Position numbers and translations under genes: made by a program
DNA from: Desulfovibrio sp. A2
Lineage (GTDB): Bacteria; Desulfobacterota; Desulfovibrionia; Desulfovibrionales; Desulfovibrionaceae
DNA: 64,000 nt
NCBI RefSeq assembly: GCF_000226255.1
Contig: NZ_AGFG01000063.1
Location: 23,857 to 87,856, forward strand
Direction: 5' to 3'
The notes under the pieces: model-generated
Seen by the model: only the letters and a program-made list of their open reading frames with translations
Database searches by the model: none
What the model was told of the DNA's origin: nothing
Shown: positions 16,173 through 24,813 of the stretch, piece after piece
Layout of the letters: each line of letters starts with the position of its first letter
How positions within the stretch are numbered: position 1 is the first letter of the stretch

Positions 16173-17174
16173 CTAGTTCACCAGCCCTTTGCGCAGCAGG
16201 TCTTCGGTAAAGTAGGTGATGATCAGCCCGGCCCCGGCGCGCTTGATGCCCAGCAGCGATTCCATGACCACGGCGTCCTCGTTGATCCAGCCGTTCAGCC
16301 CGGCAGCGCGGATCATGGAATATTCGCCGCTTACCTGATAGGCGGCCACGGGCACGTCGAAGCGCTCGCGCACGTCGCGGATGATGTCCAGGTACGGCCC
16401 GGCGGGCTTGACGATGAGCATGTCCGCGCCCTCGGCGATATCGGCCGCCGCCTCGCGCATGGCCTCCACCCGGTTGGCGGGGTCCATCTGGTAGGTCTTG
16501 CGGTCGCCGAACTGCGGGGTGGATTCCGCCGCCTCGCGGAACGGGCCGTAGAAGCTCGAGGCGTACTTCACCGCATAGGACATGACGGGGATGTGGCTGA
16601 ACCCGTTCTGGTCCAGCGCCCGGCGGATGGCCTGCACCCGGCCGTCCATCATGTCCGAGGGGGCCACGATGTCGGCCCCGGCCTCGGCGTGGCTTACGGC
16701 GGTCTTGGCCAGCAGCGACAGGGTGGGGTCGTTGTGCACCTCGCCCGACGTATCGCCCTGACGCACCAGGCCGCAGTGGCCGTGGTCGGTGTATTCGCAC
16801 AGGCACACGTCGGTGCACACCACGAGGTTCGGCCAGCGCTTCTTCAGCAGGCGCACGGCCTGCTGCACCACGCCGTCCTTGTTGTAGGCCTCGCTGCCGC
16901 GATAGTCCTTTTCCCTGGGGATGCCGAACAGGATGCAACTGCGCAGGCCCGTGGCCACGGCGGCTTCCACCTGTTTTTCCAGTTCCTGCAGCGAAAGCTG
17001 GTACTGGCCCGGCATGGCCCCGATTTCCTTGCGGAACGTGGGGTCGTCGGTTTCCACCACGAAGTAGGCCATCATCAGGTCGGCCGCGCGCAGCGCGGTT
17101 TCGCGCACGATCTCGCGCAGGGCGGCGGTGCGGCGCAGTCTGCGCCCCCGAAAGAAGTCCCCGAATTCGGACAT
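16173..17174 (-). CDS. hemB: Porphobilinogen synthase (delta-aminolevulinate dehydratase)
   Basis: 333 residues, standard length. HemB condenses two 5-aminolevulinate molecules into porphobilinogen, the shared early step of siroheme, heme and cobamide synthesis. The zinc-type cysteine loop is complete ([16 protein letters not shown], about residues 120-135). Both Schiff-base lysines are visible ([16 protein letters not shown] near 203 and [12 protein letters not shown] near 254). It lies between ahbC and ahbD, so supply of precursor and late heme steps are encoded together. Confidence 0.97.
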   Translation of the reverse strand: MSEFGDFFRGRRLRRTAALREIVRETALRAADLMMAYFVVETDDPTFRKEIGAMPGQYQLSLQELEKQVEAAVATGLRSCILFGIPREKDYRGSEAYNKDGVVQQAVRLLKKRWPNLVVCTDVCLCEYTDHGHCGLVRQGDTSGEVHNDPTLSLLAKTAVSHAEAGADIVAPSDMMDGRVQAIRRALDQNGFSHIPVMSYAVKYASSFYGPFREAAESTPQFGDRKTYQMDPANRVEAMREAAADIAEGADMLIVKPAGPYLDIIRDVRERFDVPVAAYQVSGEYSMIRAAGLNGWINEDAVVMESLLGIKRAGAGLIITYFTEDLLRKGLVN

Positions 17175-17272
17175 GCCGTCTCCTGGAATAGGCAGGGTTG
17201 AAACGCTTCGCGCGGCGCGCCCGGCAGTGATGCGGCGATGCGGCCCGGCTGGGGCCTTGGCGGCGGAGCGTG

Positions 17273-17301
17273 CGCCCGGACGGCCATGGGCCGTCCGGGC
17301 G
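17273..17301. terminator. Strong hairpin between ahbC and hemB
   Basis: CGCCCGGACGGCC pairs with GGCCGTCCGGGCG, 13 bp perfect, loop ATG. There is no T tract in either direction. It lies in the 162-bp gap after ahbC and may attenuate or process the transcript. Confidence 0.45.
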
Positions 17302-17336
17302 TCGTCATGCGGGTATGGTTCCGGCGCGGGGTGCCC

Positions 17337-18518
17337 CTACGCGCGGATTTCGTCGTCGCTCAGGTAGCAGGCGGGATCCTGCGCCCAGATGTCGCCGTAG
17401 TAGGCTTCGGCGCGGGCGCGGAAGTTGCCGCCGCAGATGTTCAGGAAGCGGCAGGTGGCGCAACGGCCGCCCACGTGCTGCTTCTTGTCCTTCAGCTTGT
17501 GCAGCAGTTCGATGTTCGGGTCGTCCCAGATCTGGGAGAAGGGGCGTTCCAGAACATTGCCCACCACGTGCTGACGCCAGAACTGGTCGGGGTGCACCTT
17601 GCCGTCCCACGAGATGCAGCCGATGCCGCGCCCGGAGTTGTTGCCCTCGTTGTACTGCAGCAGTTCGAACACCTCGGCGGCGCGCTTGGGGTCTTCCTTC
17701 AGCATGCGCATCCACACGTAGGGGCCGTCGGCGTGGTTGTCCACGGTCAGCACTTCCTTGGGCAGCCCGGCGTCGAACAGTTCGCGGGTCTTGTCCATGA
17801 TCAGGTCGACCATGGCGCGGGTTTCCGCGTGATCCAGGTCTTCCTTGATCAGTTCGGAACCGCGGCCGGAGTACACCAGGTGGTAGAAGCAGATGCGCGG
17901 CACTTCAAGGTCGCGCAGCAGTTGGAAGAGCTTGGGCACCTCGCCCTGGTTGCGCTTGTTGATGGTGAAGCGCAGCCCCACCTTCAGCCCTTCGGCCTTG
18001 CAGTTCTCGATGCCTTCCAGCGCGCGGCGGTAGGAACCGGGCACGGCGCGGAACTTGTCGTGCACTTCCTCGCCGCCGTCCAGCGAGATGCCCACGTAGG
18101 ACAGGCCCACTTCCTTCAGTTCGCGGGCCTTCTGCTTGGTGATCAGGGTGCCGTTGGTGGAGATGACCGCGCGCATGCCCTTGGTGGTGGCGTGCTTGGC
18201 CAGTTCCACCAGGTCCTGGCGCACCAGCGGCTCGCCGCCGGAAAAGAGCATGACCGGCGCGCCGTAGGCGGCCAGGTCGTCGATGATGGCCTTGCCCTGT
18301 TCGGTGGAGATTTCGTCCTTGCCTTCGGGGTCAACGGCCTGCGCGTAACAGTGCACGCACTTCAGATTGCAACGGCGGGTCATGTTCCAGACCACAACCG
18401 GTTTCTTGTCCTTGGAGAACTGGAGCAGGTGGGAGGGAAGCTGGCCCGAATGACGCCCGTAGCGAAGGGCGTCCGAAGGCTCGACCTGACCACAGTAAAG
18501 CTTGGAGATGCCGATCAT
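17337..18518 (-). CDS. ahbC: 12,18-didecarboxysiroheme deacetylase AhbC, radical SAM
   Basis: 393 residues. The N-terminus MIGISKLYCGQVEPSDALRY is characteristic of AhbC. The radical SAM motif is CNLKCVHC (NMTRRCNLKCVHCYAQAVD, about residues 49-67), then FSGGEPL; a C-terminal cysteine set (CISWDG, CATCRFLNICGGNFRAR) suggests a SPASM cluster. The enzyme removes two acetate side chains from 12,18-didecarboxysiroheme to give Fe-coproporphyrin III. ATG at 18518 is preferred to the GTG two codons upstream because AGGAG sits five bases before it. It heads the heme cluster, with hemB 162 bp downstream. Confidence 0.92.
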   Translation of the reverse strand: MIGISKLYCGQVEPSDALRYGRHSGQLPSHLLQFSKDKKPVVVWNMTRRCNLKCVHCYAQAVDPEGKDEISTEQGKAIIDDLAAYGAPVMLFSGGEPLVRQDLVELAKHATTKGMRAVISTNGTLITKQKARELKEVGLSYVGISLDGGEEVHDKFRAVPGSYRRALEGIENCKAEGLKVGLRFTINKRNQGEVPKLFQLLRDLEVPRICFYHLVYSGRGSELIKEDLDHAETRAMVDLIMDKTRELFDAGLPKEVLTVDNHADGPYVWMRMLKEDPKRAAEVFELLQYNEGNNSGRGIGCISWDGKVHPDQFWRQHVVGNVLERPFSQIWDDPNIELLHKLKDKKQHVGGRCATCRFLNICGGNFRARAEAYYGDIWAQDPACYLSDDEIRA

Positions 18519-18862
18519 TCTCACTCCTGTTGGCTGGCCGCCGGGCGCGCTGACAAGAGAGGCCCCGGCCTTCTGGCACGGGGCGTAGCGCGGCGGGCTG
18601 GCACCGGAAAAACGTCCTCACGCCCTAGCATAAATCGTGGCGGAGGGAAAGCAACCCGCCCCGGCCGAGTTGAAACCGGAGCGAACGGGAGGGAATGGCG
18701 GCAACCCGGCGCGGGGCTTGGCAAAGCGGGTGCGGAACGCGCGAAGGGAACAGGGCGGCGGCAGGGGGGAGTGAAGGGGCCGGAACCGGGCGGTGAAGCC
18801 GGGGCAGGGGGACCGGACACTGGAGCCGGGACGCACGCCGGGCCGACGGCGCGGAAAAGGAA
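18519..18862. other. Promoter region of the heme cluster, no gene seen
   Basis: Very GC-rich spacer between the lipoprotein gene's end and ahbC. It must contain the ahbC promoter, but no clear -35/-10 or known operator was found. No open frame has protein-like features. Confidence 0.4.
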
Positions 18863-18889
18863 CGGCCGGGCCCCGTGGCGGCCCGGCCG
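18863..18889 (-). terminator. Hairpin after the lipoprotein gene
   Basis: CGGCCGGGCC pairs with GGCCCGGCCG, 10 bp perfect, 7 nt past the stop codon at 18897. The minus-strand continuation is TTCCTTTTCC, a modest U-rich tail. Confidence 0.65.
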
Positions 18890-18896
18890 GAAAATC

Positions 18897-19631
18897 CTAG
18901 AACGCCGGTTCCTTTGACAGCCCGCGTGGCGCGGGCGGGTTGATCCACAGCTTGACCTCTTGCGCCATGTCCCACGAAACGGTCTGGATGATGGCCCACA
19001 TGGGGTCGCTGGGCATGCGCGACTTGGCGGAGAACAGCAGGAAGTCGTTGGCGAACTGGTGTTCCATGACCCCGGCGTGGCCCATGGCCCAGATCATCTG
19101 GCCGGTGTTCATGTCCCAGATCTCCATGGACACCGACAGCTTGGAATCACCCGAGGTGCCGCCGTTGACGTAATGGCTGACGTACCCGCCGATGAGCAGT
19201 TGCGCCCCGCGCTGGGCGGCCAACTGCATGGCCACGTCGCGGCGGTAGGGGGTGGCGGTCTCCGCGAACTCGATGACCGGAAAGACCTTTTCCGACAGCC
19301 ACGTCTGCCAGATCTGGCGCGACACCTCGAGCCCCACGTAGCTCGGCTTGTCCATCTGCTGGGTAACCCGGAAGGGCACGAACAGCGCGGTCAGCGGGCG
19401 GTTGGGCGGGGTTGTCGGCCGTACGCTGACCTGGGGGTTGCCGCGCCGCACCCAGTCGTCCATGTAGAAGGGGGGCTGGCTGGCGAGGTCGATGTTCACC
19501 CCGGCCTTGGGCGGCCCGGAGCAGGATGCGGCCAGGGGCAGCAGGGCGGCAAGCAGCAGGAGCAGGGCAAGGCGCGCGGCAAGCCGCCGGGCGCGGGCTG
19601 GCGAGGTGGGCAGGCGGAACATCAGGGACAT
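18897..19631 (-). CDS. Putative outer-membrane or periplasmic lipoprotein
   Basis: 244 residues starting at the ATG at 19631, preceded by GGAG; a TTG two codons earlier is less likely. The N-terminus is a lipoprotein signal: basic start, LALLLLLAALLPLAAS, then the lipobox cysteine in LAASCSG at about residue 37. The mature part has LTALFVPFRVTQQMDKPSY, a segment AAQRGAQLLIGGYVSHYVNG and WDMNTGQMIWAMGHAGVM, a layout seen in FlgO/LptE-like alpha-beta lipoproteins that assemble in rings. It is not in a recognisable pathway operon. Function unassigned. Confidence 0.7.
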   Translation of the reverse strand: MSLMFRLPTSPARARRLAARLALLLLLAALLPLAASCSGPPKAGVNIDLASQPPFYMDDWVRRGNPQVSVRPTTPPNRPLTALFVPFRVTQQMDKPSYVGLEVSRQIWQTWLSEKVFPVIEFAETATPYRRDVAMQLAAQRGAQLLIGGYVSHYVNGGTSGDSKLSVSMEIWDMNTGQMIWAMGHAGVMEHQFANDFLLFSAKSRMPSDPMWAIIQTVSWDMAQEVKLWINPPAPRGLSKEPAF

Positions 19632-19856
19632 GGACAACGCTCCGGGAATGACCGCGCGCCTGTCGCCGTCGTGACGGACGGGCGCGTGGCGGTGATGTCG
19701 GAAAGCCGTCGCGCGGACGGATGGTGGCCATGCCGAAGCAAGAATGATGCCGGGATATATCAGGGAATGTGAAGGCGCGCGGGCCGGTTGGCGTACGGCT
19801 GCCGGGGGCGGGGGGATGCGGGGCAGGGGGGGCGCTGCCGTATCCGGCGCGTCTGT

Positions 19857-20192
19857 CTATTGCAGGCGCGGGGTGGGCGTGGGCGCGGCCTGGGCCGATT
19901 CCAGGATCTGTTCGCGGGTGCGCTGGATGCCGTTGTGCAGGTCCAACCTGCGCTGGGCGGGAATGCGGTGGAATTCCGGGCGGCGTGTAAGGTCCATGAG
20001 GTCGTTCATCTCGTGGCGGATGCGCCGCAGCCGCACCAGCGTCTCGGCGTCCACGGGCGACACCCGCTCGGCGATCTCCGCCAGTTCGCGCAGTTCGGCG
20101 GCCTGATCGCGGATGGTGCGCGGCGCGATTTCACGGGCGTGTCTGCGCCGTTCTCGCAGTTCGTTCCACAGGGCGCGCAGTTTCCTGAACAT
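19857..20192 (-). CDS. Small basic helical protein, unknown function
   Basis: 111 residues from the ATG at 20192, which has a GGAGG seven bases upstream. The sequence is almost wholly helical and Arg/Glu-rich (FRKLRALWNELRERRRHARE, then DQAAELRELAEIAERVSPVD). There is no signal peptide or membrane segment. It lies in the same direction as the zinc-ribbon/Yip1 gene 168 bp upstream. No family is recognised. Confidence 0.55.
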   Translation of the reverse strand: MFRKLRALWNELRERRRHAREIAPRTIRDQAAELRELAEIAERVSPVDAETLVRLRRIRHEMNDLMDLTRRPEFHRIPAQRRLDLHNGIQRTREQILESAQAAPTPTPRLQ

Positions 20193-20360
20193 GACCGCCT
20201 CCCCGGACTCTTGCCTGGACCGCCGTTCCGGTGGCTTCTTGGGCATCCCTCCGGGGATGCGCGGCGTTGCCTGTCCCGCCCGTTGCCGGGCGGTCCCCGC
20301 CCTTGCGGGGATGGATCCGGGCCGAGCGCCTGCCCGCGCGGCCCGGCAATCTGTGCGAGG

Positions 20361-21959
20361 CTACATGGGCGCGGAGGACATGAACATGCGCAACAGTTGC
20401 ACCGTCAGCGCGAAACCCAACCCCAGCAGCGGCCCGATGGCCAGCGCCGTGCGCGACCAGGGCAGCCGGTGCGCGTATTTCACGCCCACGAACGTGCATA
20501 CCACGAACCACAGCGAACCCACCACCGGTCCCACCAGCGGCACCACGCTGAGCACCGTGGGCGCGGCGCTGTACGAGATGACCCGCACGGTGGTGGGCAG
20601 GTCGGCCGCGCGCGGCTCCACCAGCCGGATCATGAAGTGGTACAGGCCCGCCAGCACGGCCAGTTGCAGCAGCAGGGTGAAGGGCGAGAGCAGCAGGGTC
20701 ATGGGCAGGCTCATGTCGTGGGTGACGCTGCCCATCCAGGCCTTCAACTGCGGGTCTTCGATGAAGCCGCCGAAGGCGCGCATGCTCATGAGGTACCACA
20801 GCCGTTCCGCCAGCGACTGGAAGATGCCCACCAGCAGGTAGAAGGCCACCGGCCGCTTCAGCGAACCCGTGGAGCGCACTCCGGAAAAGAAGCGCGGCGC
20901 GGCCAGCATGACCCGCAGGATGGTCTGGTACAGGCCGGGGAAGAAGCCCAGGCGGTCCAGGTTTTCCCACGGCACCTCGTTGCGGGCCGAAGCCGCCCAC
21001 GGCGGCAGGGGGGCGTCGCGCTCGCCGGGGTGGCGGGCGTCATGCCGGTCGCGGTCGGAGCCGGGCCCGTGGGGCACGAACATGCCGTCCTCGCGCCCGT
21101 CACGCCCGTCACGAGGGGCGTCGTCGCGGGCATCGCCCGGCCGTGATTCGTGTCCGGACTGCTTGCGCCAGCGGTCGCCCACGGAGGCCACGGCGTCCCA
21201 GATGTCGCGCGGCGAGCCGGGGCGGCGCGGTTCGTTGCCGCGCCCGTTTTGGTGGGCGGGCTGGCCGTTCTGGTCATCGTCCCGCGCCGGGGAGGAACCG
21301 CGCCCGGGAATCACCGCGCCGGGGGGCAGCGGATCGTCGCCGGGCCGGGAAAGATCGGTGTGGCCGTGCGAAGGCTGCTGGGCCACGGGCGCACGGGGCG
21401 CGTCAGGCATATCGGGGGTAGAGGGGCCGCCAGAGGGTGAGGGCGTGGCGTCGGCGGCGGAGATGGGGCGCGGCTCGCCCACGTGGTCGTCCTCACCGTT
21501 GTAATTGCCGTCGAATGCGGCGGCGCCGGGAGCCTGCGCTGCGGAATCCGCCGGGCCGGAAGGACTCTGCCCGTAAGAATTCTGGCCAGAAGAATTCTGG
21601 AATGACGGGCGGCGGAAGGAGGCGGGCAGGCCGTCATCCTCGTCCTGCGCCTCTGGCTGGTTGAAGGGCGCTTCGGGCATGGCATCGGCCTGTTCCGGCG
21701 ATGTCGCCTGTCCGTTCGGGCCGTCTGGTCCGTGCTCACGGGGTGGCGGCGTATGGGCCCCGGCCGGGTGGGCGCGCGAGGCCGCCGGTGCGGCGGACGC
21801 CACGGAAGAATCCCCGGCGGCGTCGGCCATGCCGGGCGCGAGGTCGCGAAAACGGAACCGGTGACGGCACTTGGGACAGGTGGCGATGGCGGCCGAGGAC
21901 GGAATCTTGCTGCTGTCGATGCTCCGTTCGAACTGGCATTCCGGGCAGCGTATAATCAT
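20361..21959 (-). CDS. Zinc-ribbon and Yip1-domain membrane protein with long disordered linker
   Basis: 532 residues. The N-terminal zinc ribbon has two CxxC pairs (MIIRCPECQFERSIDSS and ATCPKCRHRFRFRD). About 270 residues follow that are Pro/Asp/Gly/Arg/Gln-rich and look disordered. The C-terminal 190 residues are a Yip1-like domain with about five membrane helices (RPVAFYLLVGIFQSLAERLW, MTLLLSPFTLLLQLAVLAGL, VISYSAAPTVLSVVPLVGPV, SLWFVVCTFVGVKYAHRL, TALAIGPLLGLGFALTVQLL). ATG at 21959 begins exactly at the zinc ribbon. Related short MJ0042-type ribbon proteins are common in Desulfovibrio; the role of this one is unknown. Confidence 0.75.
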   Translation of the reverse strand: MIIRCPECQFERSIDSSKIPSSAAIATCPKCRHRFRFRDLAPGMADAAGDSSVASAAPAASRAHPAGAHTPPPREHGPDGPNGQATSPEQADAMPEAPFNQPEAQDEDDGLPASFRRPSFQNSSGQNSYGQSPSGPADSAAQAPGAAAFDGNYNGEDDHVGEPRPISAADATPSPSGGPSTPDMPDAPRAPVAQQPSHGHTDLSRPGDDPLPPGAVIPGRGSSPARDDDQNGQPAHQNGRGNEPRRPGSPRDIWDAVASVGDRWRKQSGHESRPGDARDDAPRDGRDGREDGMFVPHGPGSDRDRHDARHPGERDAPLPPWAASARNEVPWENLDRLGFFPGLYQTILRVMLAAPRFFSGVRSTGSLKRPVAFYLLVGIFQSLAERLWYLMSMRAFGGFIEDPQLKAWMGSVTHDMSLPMTLLLSPFTLLLQLAVLAGLYHFMIRLVEPRAADLPTTVRVISYSAAPTVLSVVPLVGPVVGSLWFVVCTFVGVKYAHRLPWSRTALAIGPLLGLGFALTVQLLRMFMSSAPM

Positions 21960-22153
21960 GGGAAATCCTTTGCTTCCTTGCATATGCGCAGTGTAGGGCA
22001 TCGGGCAGCGCAAATCAAGGTGGGGCGGTTCCGCGCAGGGTCTCGCGCGGGAACGCCGCACGTGTCCCGATGCCCCGGAGCCGCCGGGCGGCCCCGATGT
22101 TTTCGTGTCGCCGCCGTCATGCCGGGTGGGGTGGCGGCGTGGGACGACGAAGG

Positions 22154-23536
22154 TCAGGGCGACAGGGGCAGGCGCAGGGCCAAGGGGGCGCGCTGCCCGC
22201 CGTCCGTCGTCGGCCCGTCCGGTTCCGGCGCGCCGGGGGCCAGCCCGGCCGCCGCGAACAGGTCGCGCCGCAGCGCGGGATACTCCGCGCTGAGCCGGTG
22301 CGCGCGGCAAGCGGCGTCGTGGTCCATTCCCACGGCCTGGGCCGCCGCGTCGAATACCCGCAGCCGCTCGGCCAGCGTTTCCCGGTCCTTGGCCGTCCAG
22401 CTCAAATGGTCGATCCAGGCGTCGGCCAGCAGGCAGGTGTGGCCGTTCACCCCCACCACCCGTTCGTGCACCGCGCCAGTAAAGCATACGCCCTCCGTGC
22501 GACGGAACAGCCGCAACTGCACGTCGGGCCACAGGCCGTAGCCCACGCGCAGGTGGTCCGCATCCGGGTAGGCGGTGGCGCGGGGAAACACCCACGCCCC
22601 CGCTCCCGGCACGGCCATCAGGCGGGGCAGCAATGCCCAGGTGCGGGCGGAAAGCCGTTCGTCGGCGTCCAGGTACAGGCACCACCCGGTGGACAGCAGC
22701 CCGAGCATGGCGTTGCGCTGGGCGGCGAAGTCGCCCCCCAGCGGGCGCACCGTCTGGCACAGCGGCACGGGGCACAGGGCGGCCGCGTCGAAGCCGGGCG
22801 GCGCGCCGTCCCAGACCACGGCCACTTCGCGCACCCATGCGGGGATCTGGGCGAAGAACCCGGCCAGGTCCGGCTCTTGCGGGTGCAGGATGGCCCCCAC
22901 GCCGAGGTCCGGTGCGGAGGGCGGCGTAACGGGCGGCAGCTCCACCGGCGTGCACCCGGCGAACAGCCGCCGCCAGCGGTGCAGGGCTTCGGCCTCTGTC
23001 GGGGGCAGGAAGGGGTTGGGGAACAGGGTGGCGGTTTCCGGCGCGATGCCGGTGGCCCGCAACAGCAGCAACAGCGCCCACGGCGAGGTGTCCGCCAGCA
23101 GGCGGGGGGCCGTGGCGTCCGGCAGCGCGGGGGTGAAGGCGGTGAGCCGTCCGGCGGCCAGCGCCGCGCGCACGTTGTCCGGAGAAAGGTCGCACAGGGT
23201 CAGGCGCGGGGATGCGACGTTCGCCGCGGCGGCGGACGCCAGCGCGTCCGACAGGGCGTCCGGCAACTGGCCATCGCCGGTGCCCAGCAATACCAGATGA
23301 GGCCGCCCGCTGCGCGCGGCGAGGCGCAGGGCCTTTTCCACGGCCTGGGTGACGGCTGTCTGGTCAGGGGGCGCTTGATTGGGGGCAGTCTGGCCGGGCG
23401 TGGGATAGCCGGGAGCGGCCTGTCCCGCAGCCTCCGCGCCGCCCAGACGGAAGCCTAGTACCGCGCGGGTGTAGGTGGCCAGCAGCGCGTCGGCGGCCAC
23501 GGTCGTGGGGTCGGATGCCTTGGGAGCGTCGTTCAC
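22154..23536 (-). CDS. Glycosyltransferase-like protein, family 2 type
   Basis: 460 residues using a GTG start at 23536 with GGGAGG five bases upstream; its start overlaps the upstream gene's stop by 4 bp (GTGA). The N-terminal 200 residues resemble a surrogate nucleotide- or SAM-binding domain (RPHLVLLGTGDGQLPDALSD, LTLCDLSPDNVRAAL). The C-terminal part has the family-2 acceptor pattern: DFAAQRNAMLGLLSTGWCLY, LDADERL (DxD-like) and VYFTGAVHERV-type segment (CFTGAVHERVVG). It is coupled to a family-4 glycosyltransferase, and both lie next to fliS/fliD, so flagellin or surface glycan modification is a reasonable inference only. Confidence 0.75.
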   Translation of the reverse strand: MNDAPKASDPTTVAADALLATYTRAVLGFRLGGAEAAGQAAPGYPTPGQTAPNQAPPDQTAVTQAVEKALRLAARSGRPHLVLLGTGDGQLPDALSDALASAAAANVASPRLTLCDLSPDNVRAALAAGRLTAFTPALPDATAPRLLADTSPWALLLLLRATGIAPETATLFPNPFLPPTEAEALHRWRRLFAGCTPVELPPVTPPSAPDLGVGAILHPQEPDLAGFFAQIPAWVREVAVVWDGAPPGFDAAALCPVPLCQTVRPLGGDFAAQRNAMLGLLSTGWCLYLDADERLSARTWALLPRLMAVPGAGAWVFPRATAYPDADHLRVGYGLWPDVQLRLFRRTEGVCFTGAVHERVVGVNGHTCLLADAWIDHLSWTAKDRETLAERLRVFDAAAQAVGMDHDAACRAHRLSAEYPALRRDLFAAAGLAPGAPEPDGPTTDGGQRAPLALRLPLSP

Positions 23537-24711
23537 CTGGCCTCCCCGGCCGCCAGTTCCGGCGGGCACAGTTCATCGTACAGCGCTTCCAGCGCGCGGG
23601 TCTGCGCGGCCGCGTCGAACAGCGCGGCGGCCTTGCGTCGTCCGGCCTCGCCCATGCGCCGGGCCGTTTCCGGGTGGCGCAACAGGTGCAGCACCGCCCC
23701 GGCGTAGTCCTCCACGGTGTCGGCCACCAGCCCGGTCACGCCGTGCTCCACCAGTTCCAGTTGGGCGTTGTCGCGCAGGCCGGGGCAGGGGTGGGTGATC
23801 ACGGGCAGCCCGGCGGCCATGGCTTCCGCGATGGCGAGACCGAAACTTTCCCCGGTGTCGTTGGCGTGGGCCAGCAGGGACAGTTCATTGAAGAAGGCGG
23901 CCAGTTCCGCGTCATCGCGCACCGGCGGCAGAAAGCGCACGTTGTCGCCAAGGCCGTGTTCACGCACGTAGCGTTCCGCCTCGGGGATGGCCCCGATGAC
24001 GTCGTAGCGGAAACGGGGCAGCTCGCGCTGCAGGATGGGCAGGATGTGCAGGGCCAGCGGCGACCACTTGCCCGGGTCCGGCCGGGACAGGCGGCCCAGC
24101 ACGGGGCGGGTGTAGTCGCGCTCGGCCGGGGTTGGCGTCAGCCGGGCGAACAGCTCGGTGTCCACGGGGTTGTACAGCACCCGCCAGCGCGGCGGTACGG
24201 CGGGGATGCCCTGCACGCGGGCGAAGCGTTCCGCGCAGAAGCGGGAGACGAACAGGGTGACGTCGATGAGCGTGCCGGAGTGCGAGGGATCGTGCCGCCC
24301 GAACACGTTGGTCTCCACGATGGCGGGCAGACGGCGGGCCAGGGCGGCGTCAACGCCGGATGCCGCCTGGCGGAAGGCGACGCGTAGAGGGCGCAGCAGT
24401 TCGGGCTGCGGCCAGCCCGCGCGGTGCACGTGCACGATGTGGGGGGAAAAGCGTGCGGCCACGCCGCCCAGGTCGCCGCCGACAAAGGTGGTCACGCCCG
24501 CCTCGCGCAGCGGCGCGGCACGGGGGCCGTCCTCCGGGCTCCACACGGCCCGGTGGAAACGGGCCGGGTCCAGCCGGGCCAGCAGCAGGTGCATGACCTT
24601 TTCGGTGCCGCCAAGCCCCAGCGAGGACACCACGTGCAACACCCGGCGCTGCGTGCCGGGCTGCGGGCCGGAATGGCCCGGTGCGGGGGCGTGGAATGCG
24701 GCGGTGACCAT
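23533..24711 (-). CDS. Glycosyltransferase, GT4 (GT-B fold)
   Basis: 392 residues. GT-B signatures: N-terminal VLHVVSSLGLGGTEKVMHLL, mid-region VLYNPVDTELFARL, and the nucleotide-sugar site NDTGESFGLAIAEAMAAGLPV (E-x7-E, about residues 292-312). It would transfer a sugar from an NDP donor in the cytoplasm. It overlaps the next gene by 4 bp. Acceptor unknown; the neighbouring FliS/FliD genes raise the possibility of flagellar glycosylation. Confidence 0.85.
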   Translation of the reverse strand: MVTAAFHAPAPGHSGPQPGTQRRVLHVVSSLGLGGTEKVMHLLLARLDPARFHRAVWSPEDGPRAAPLREAGVTTFVGGDLGGVAARFSPHIVHVHRAGWPQPELLRPLRVAFRQAASGVDAALARRLPAIVETNVFGRHDPSHSGTLIDVTLFVSRFCAERFARVQGIPAVPPRWRVLYNPVDTELFARLTPTPAERDYTRPVLGRLSRPDPGKWSPLALHILPILQRELPRFRYDVIGAIPEAERYVREHGLGDNVRFLPPVRDDAELAAFFNELSLLAHANDTGESFGLAIAEAMAAGLPVITHPCPGLRDNAQLELVEHGVTGLVADTVEDYAGAVLHLLRHPETARRMGEAGRRKAAALFDAAAQTRALEALYDELCPPELAAGEAR

Positions 24712-24813
24712 GGGCCGTGTTCTAGCCCAGCGGGGCGGGCATGGGAAGGGTGCGTCCCGCCCGCCGTTTCGTCACGGGAGCGGGGCGCGTTGCGGAAATG
24801 TTGTGCGGGACCG

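Noticed and set aside
22070..23458. A 462-codon plus-strand frame opposite the family-2 glycosyltransferase
   Set aside because: Gln/Gly/Arg-rich shadow; the minus-strand frame has real motifs.
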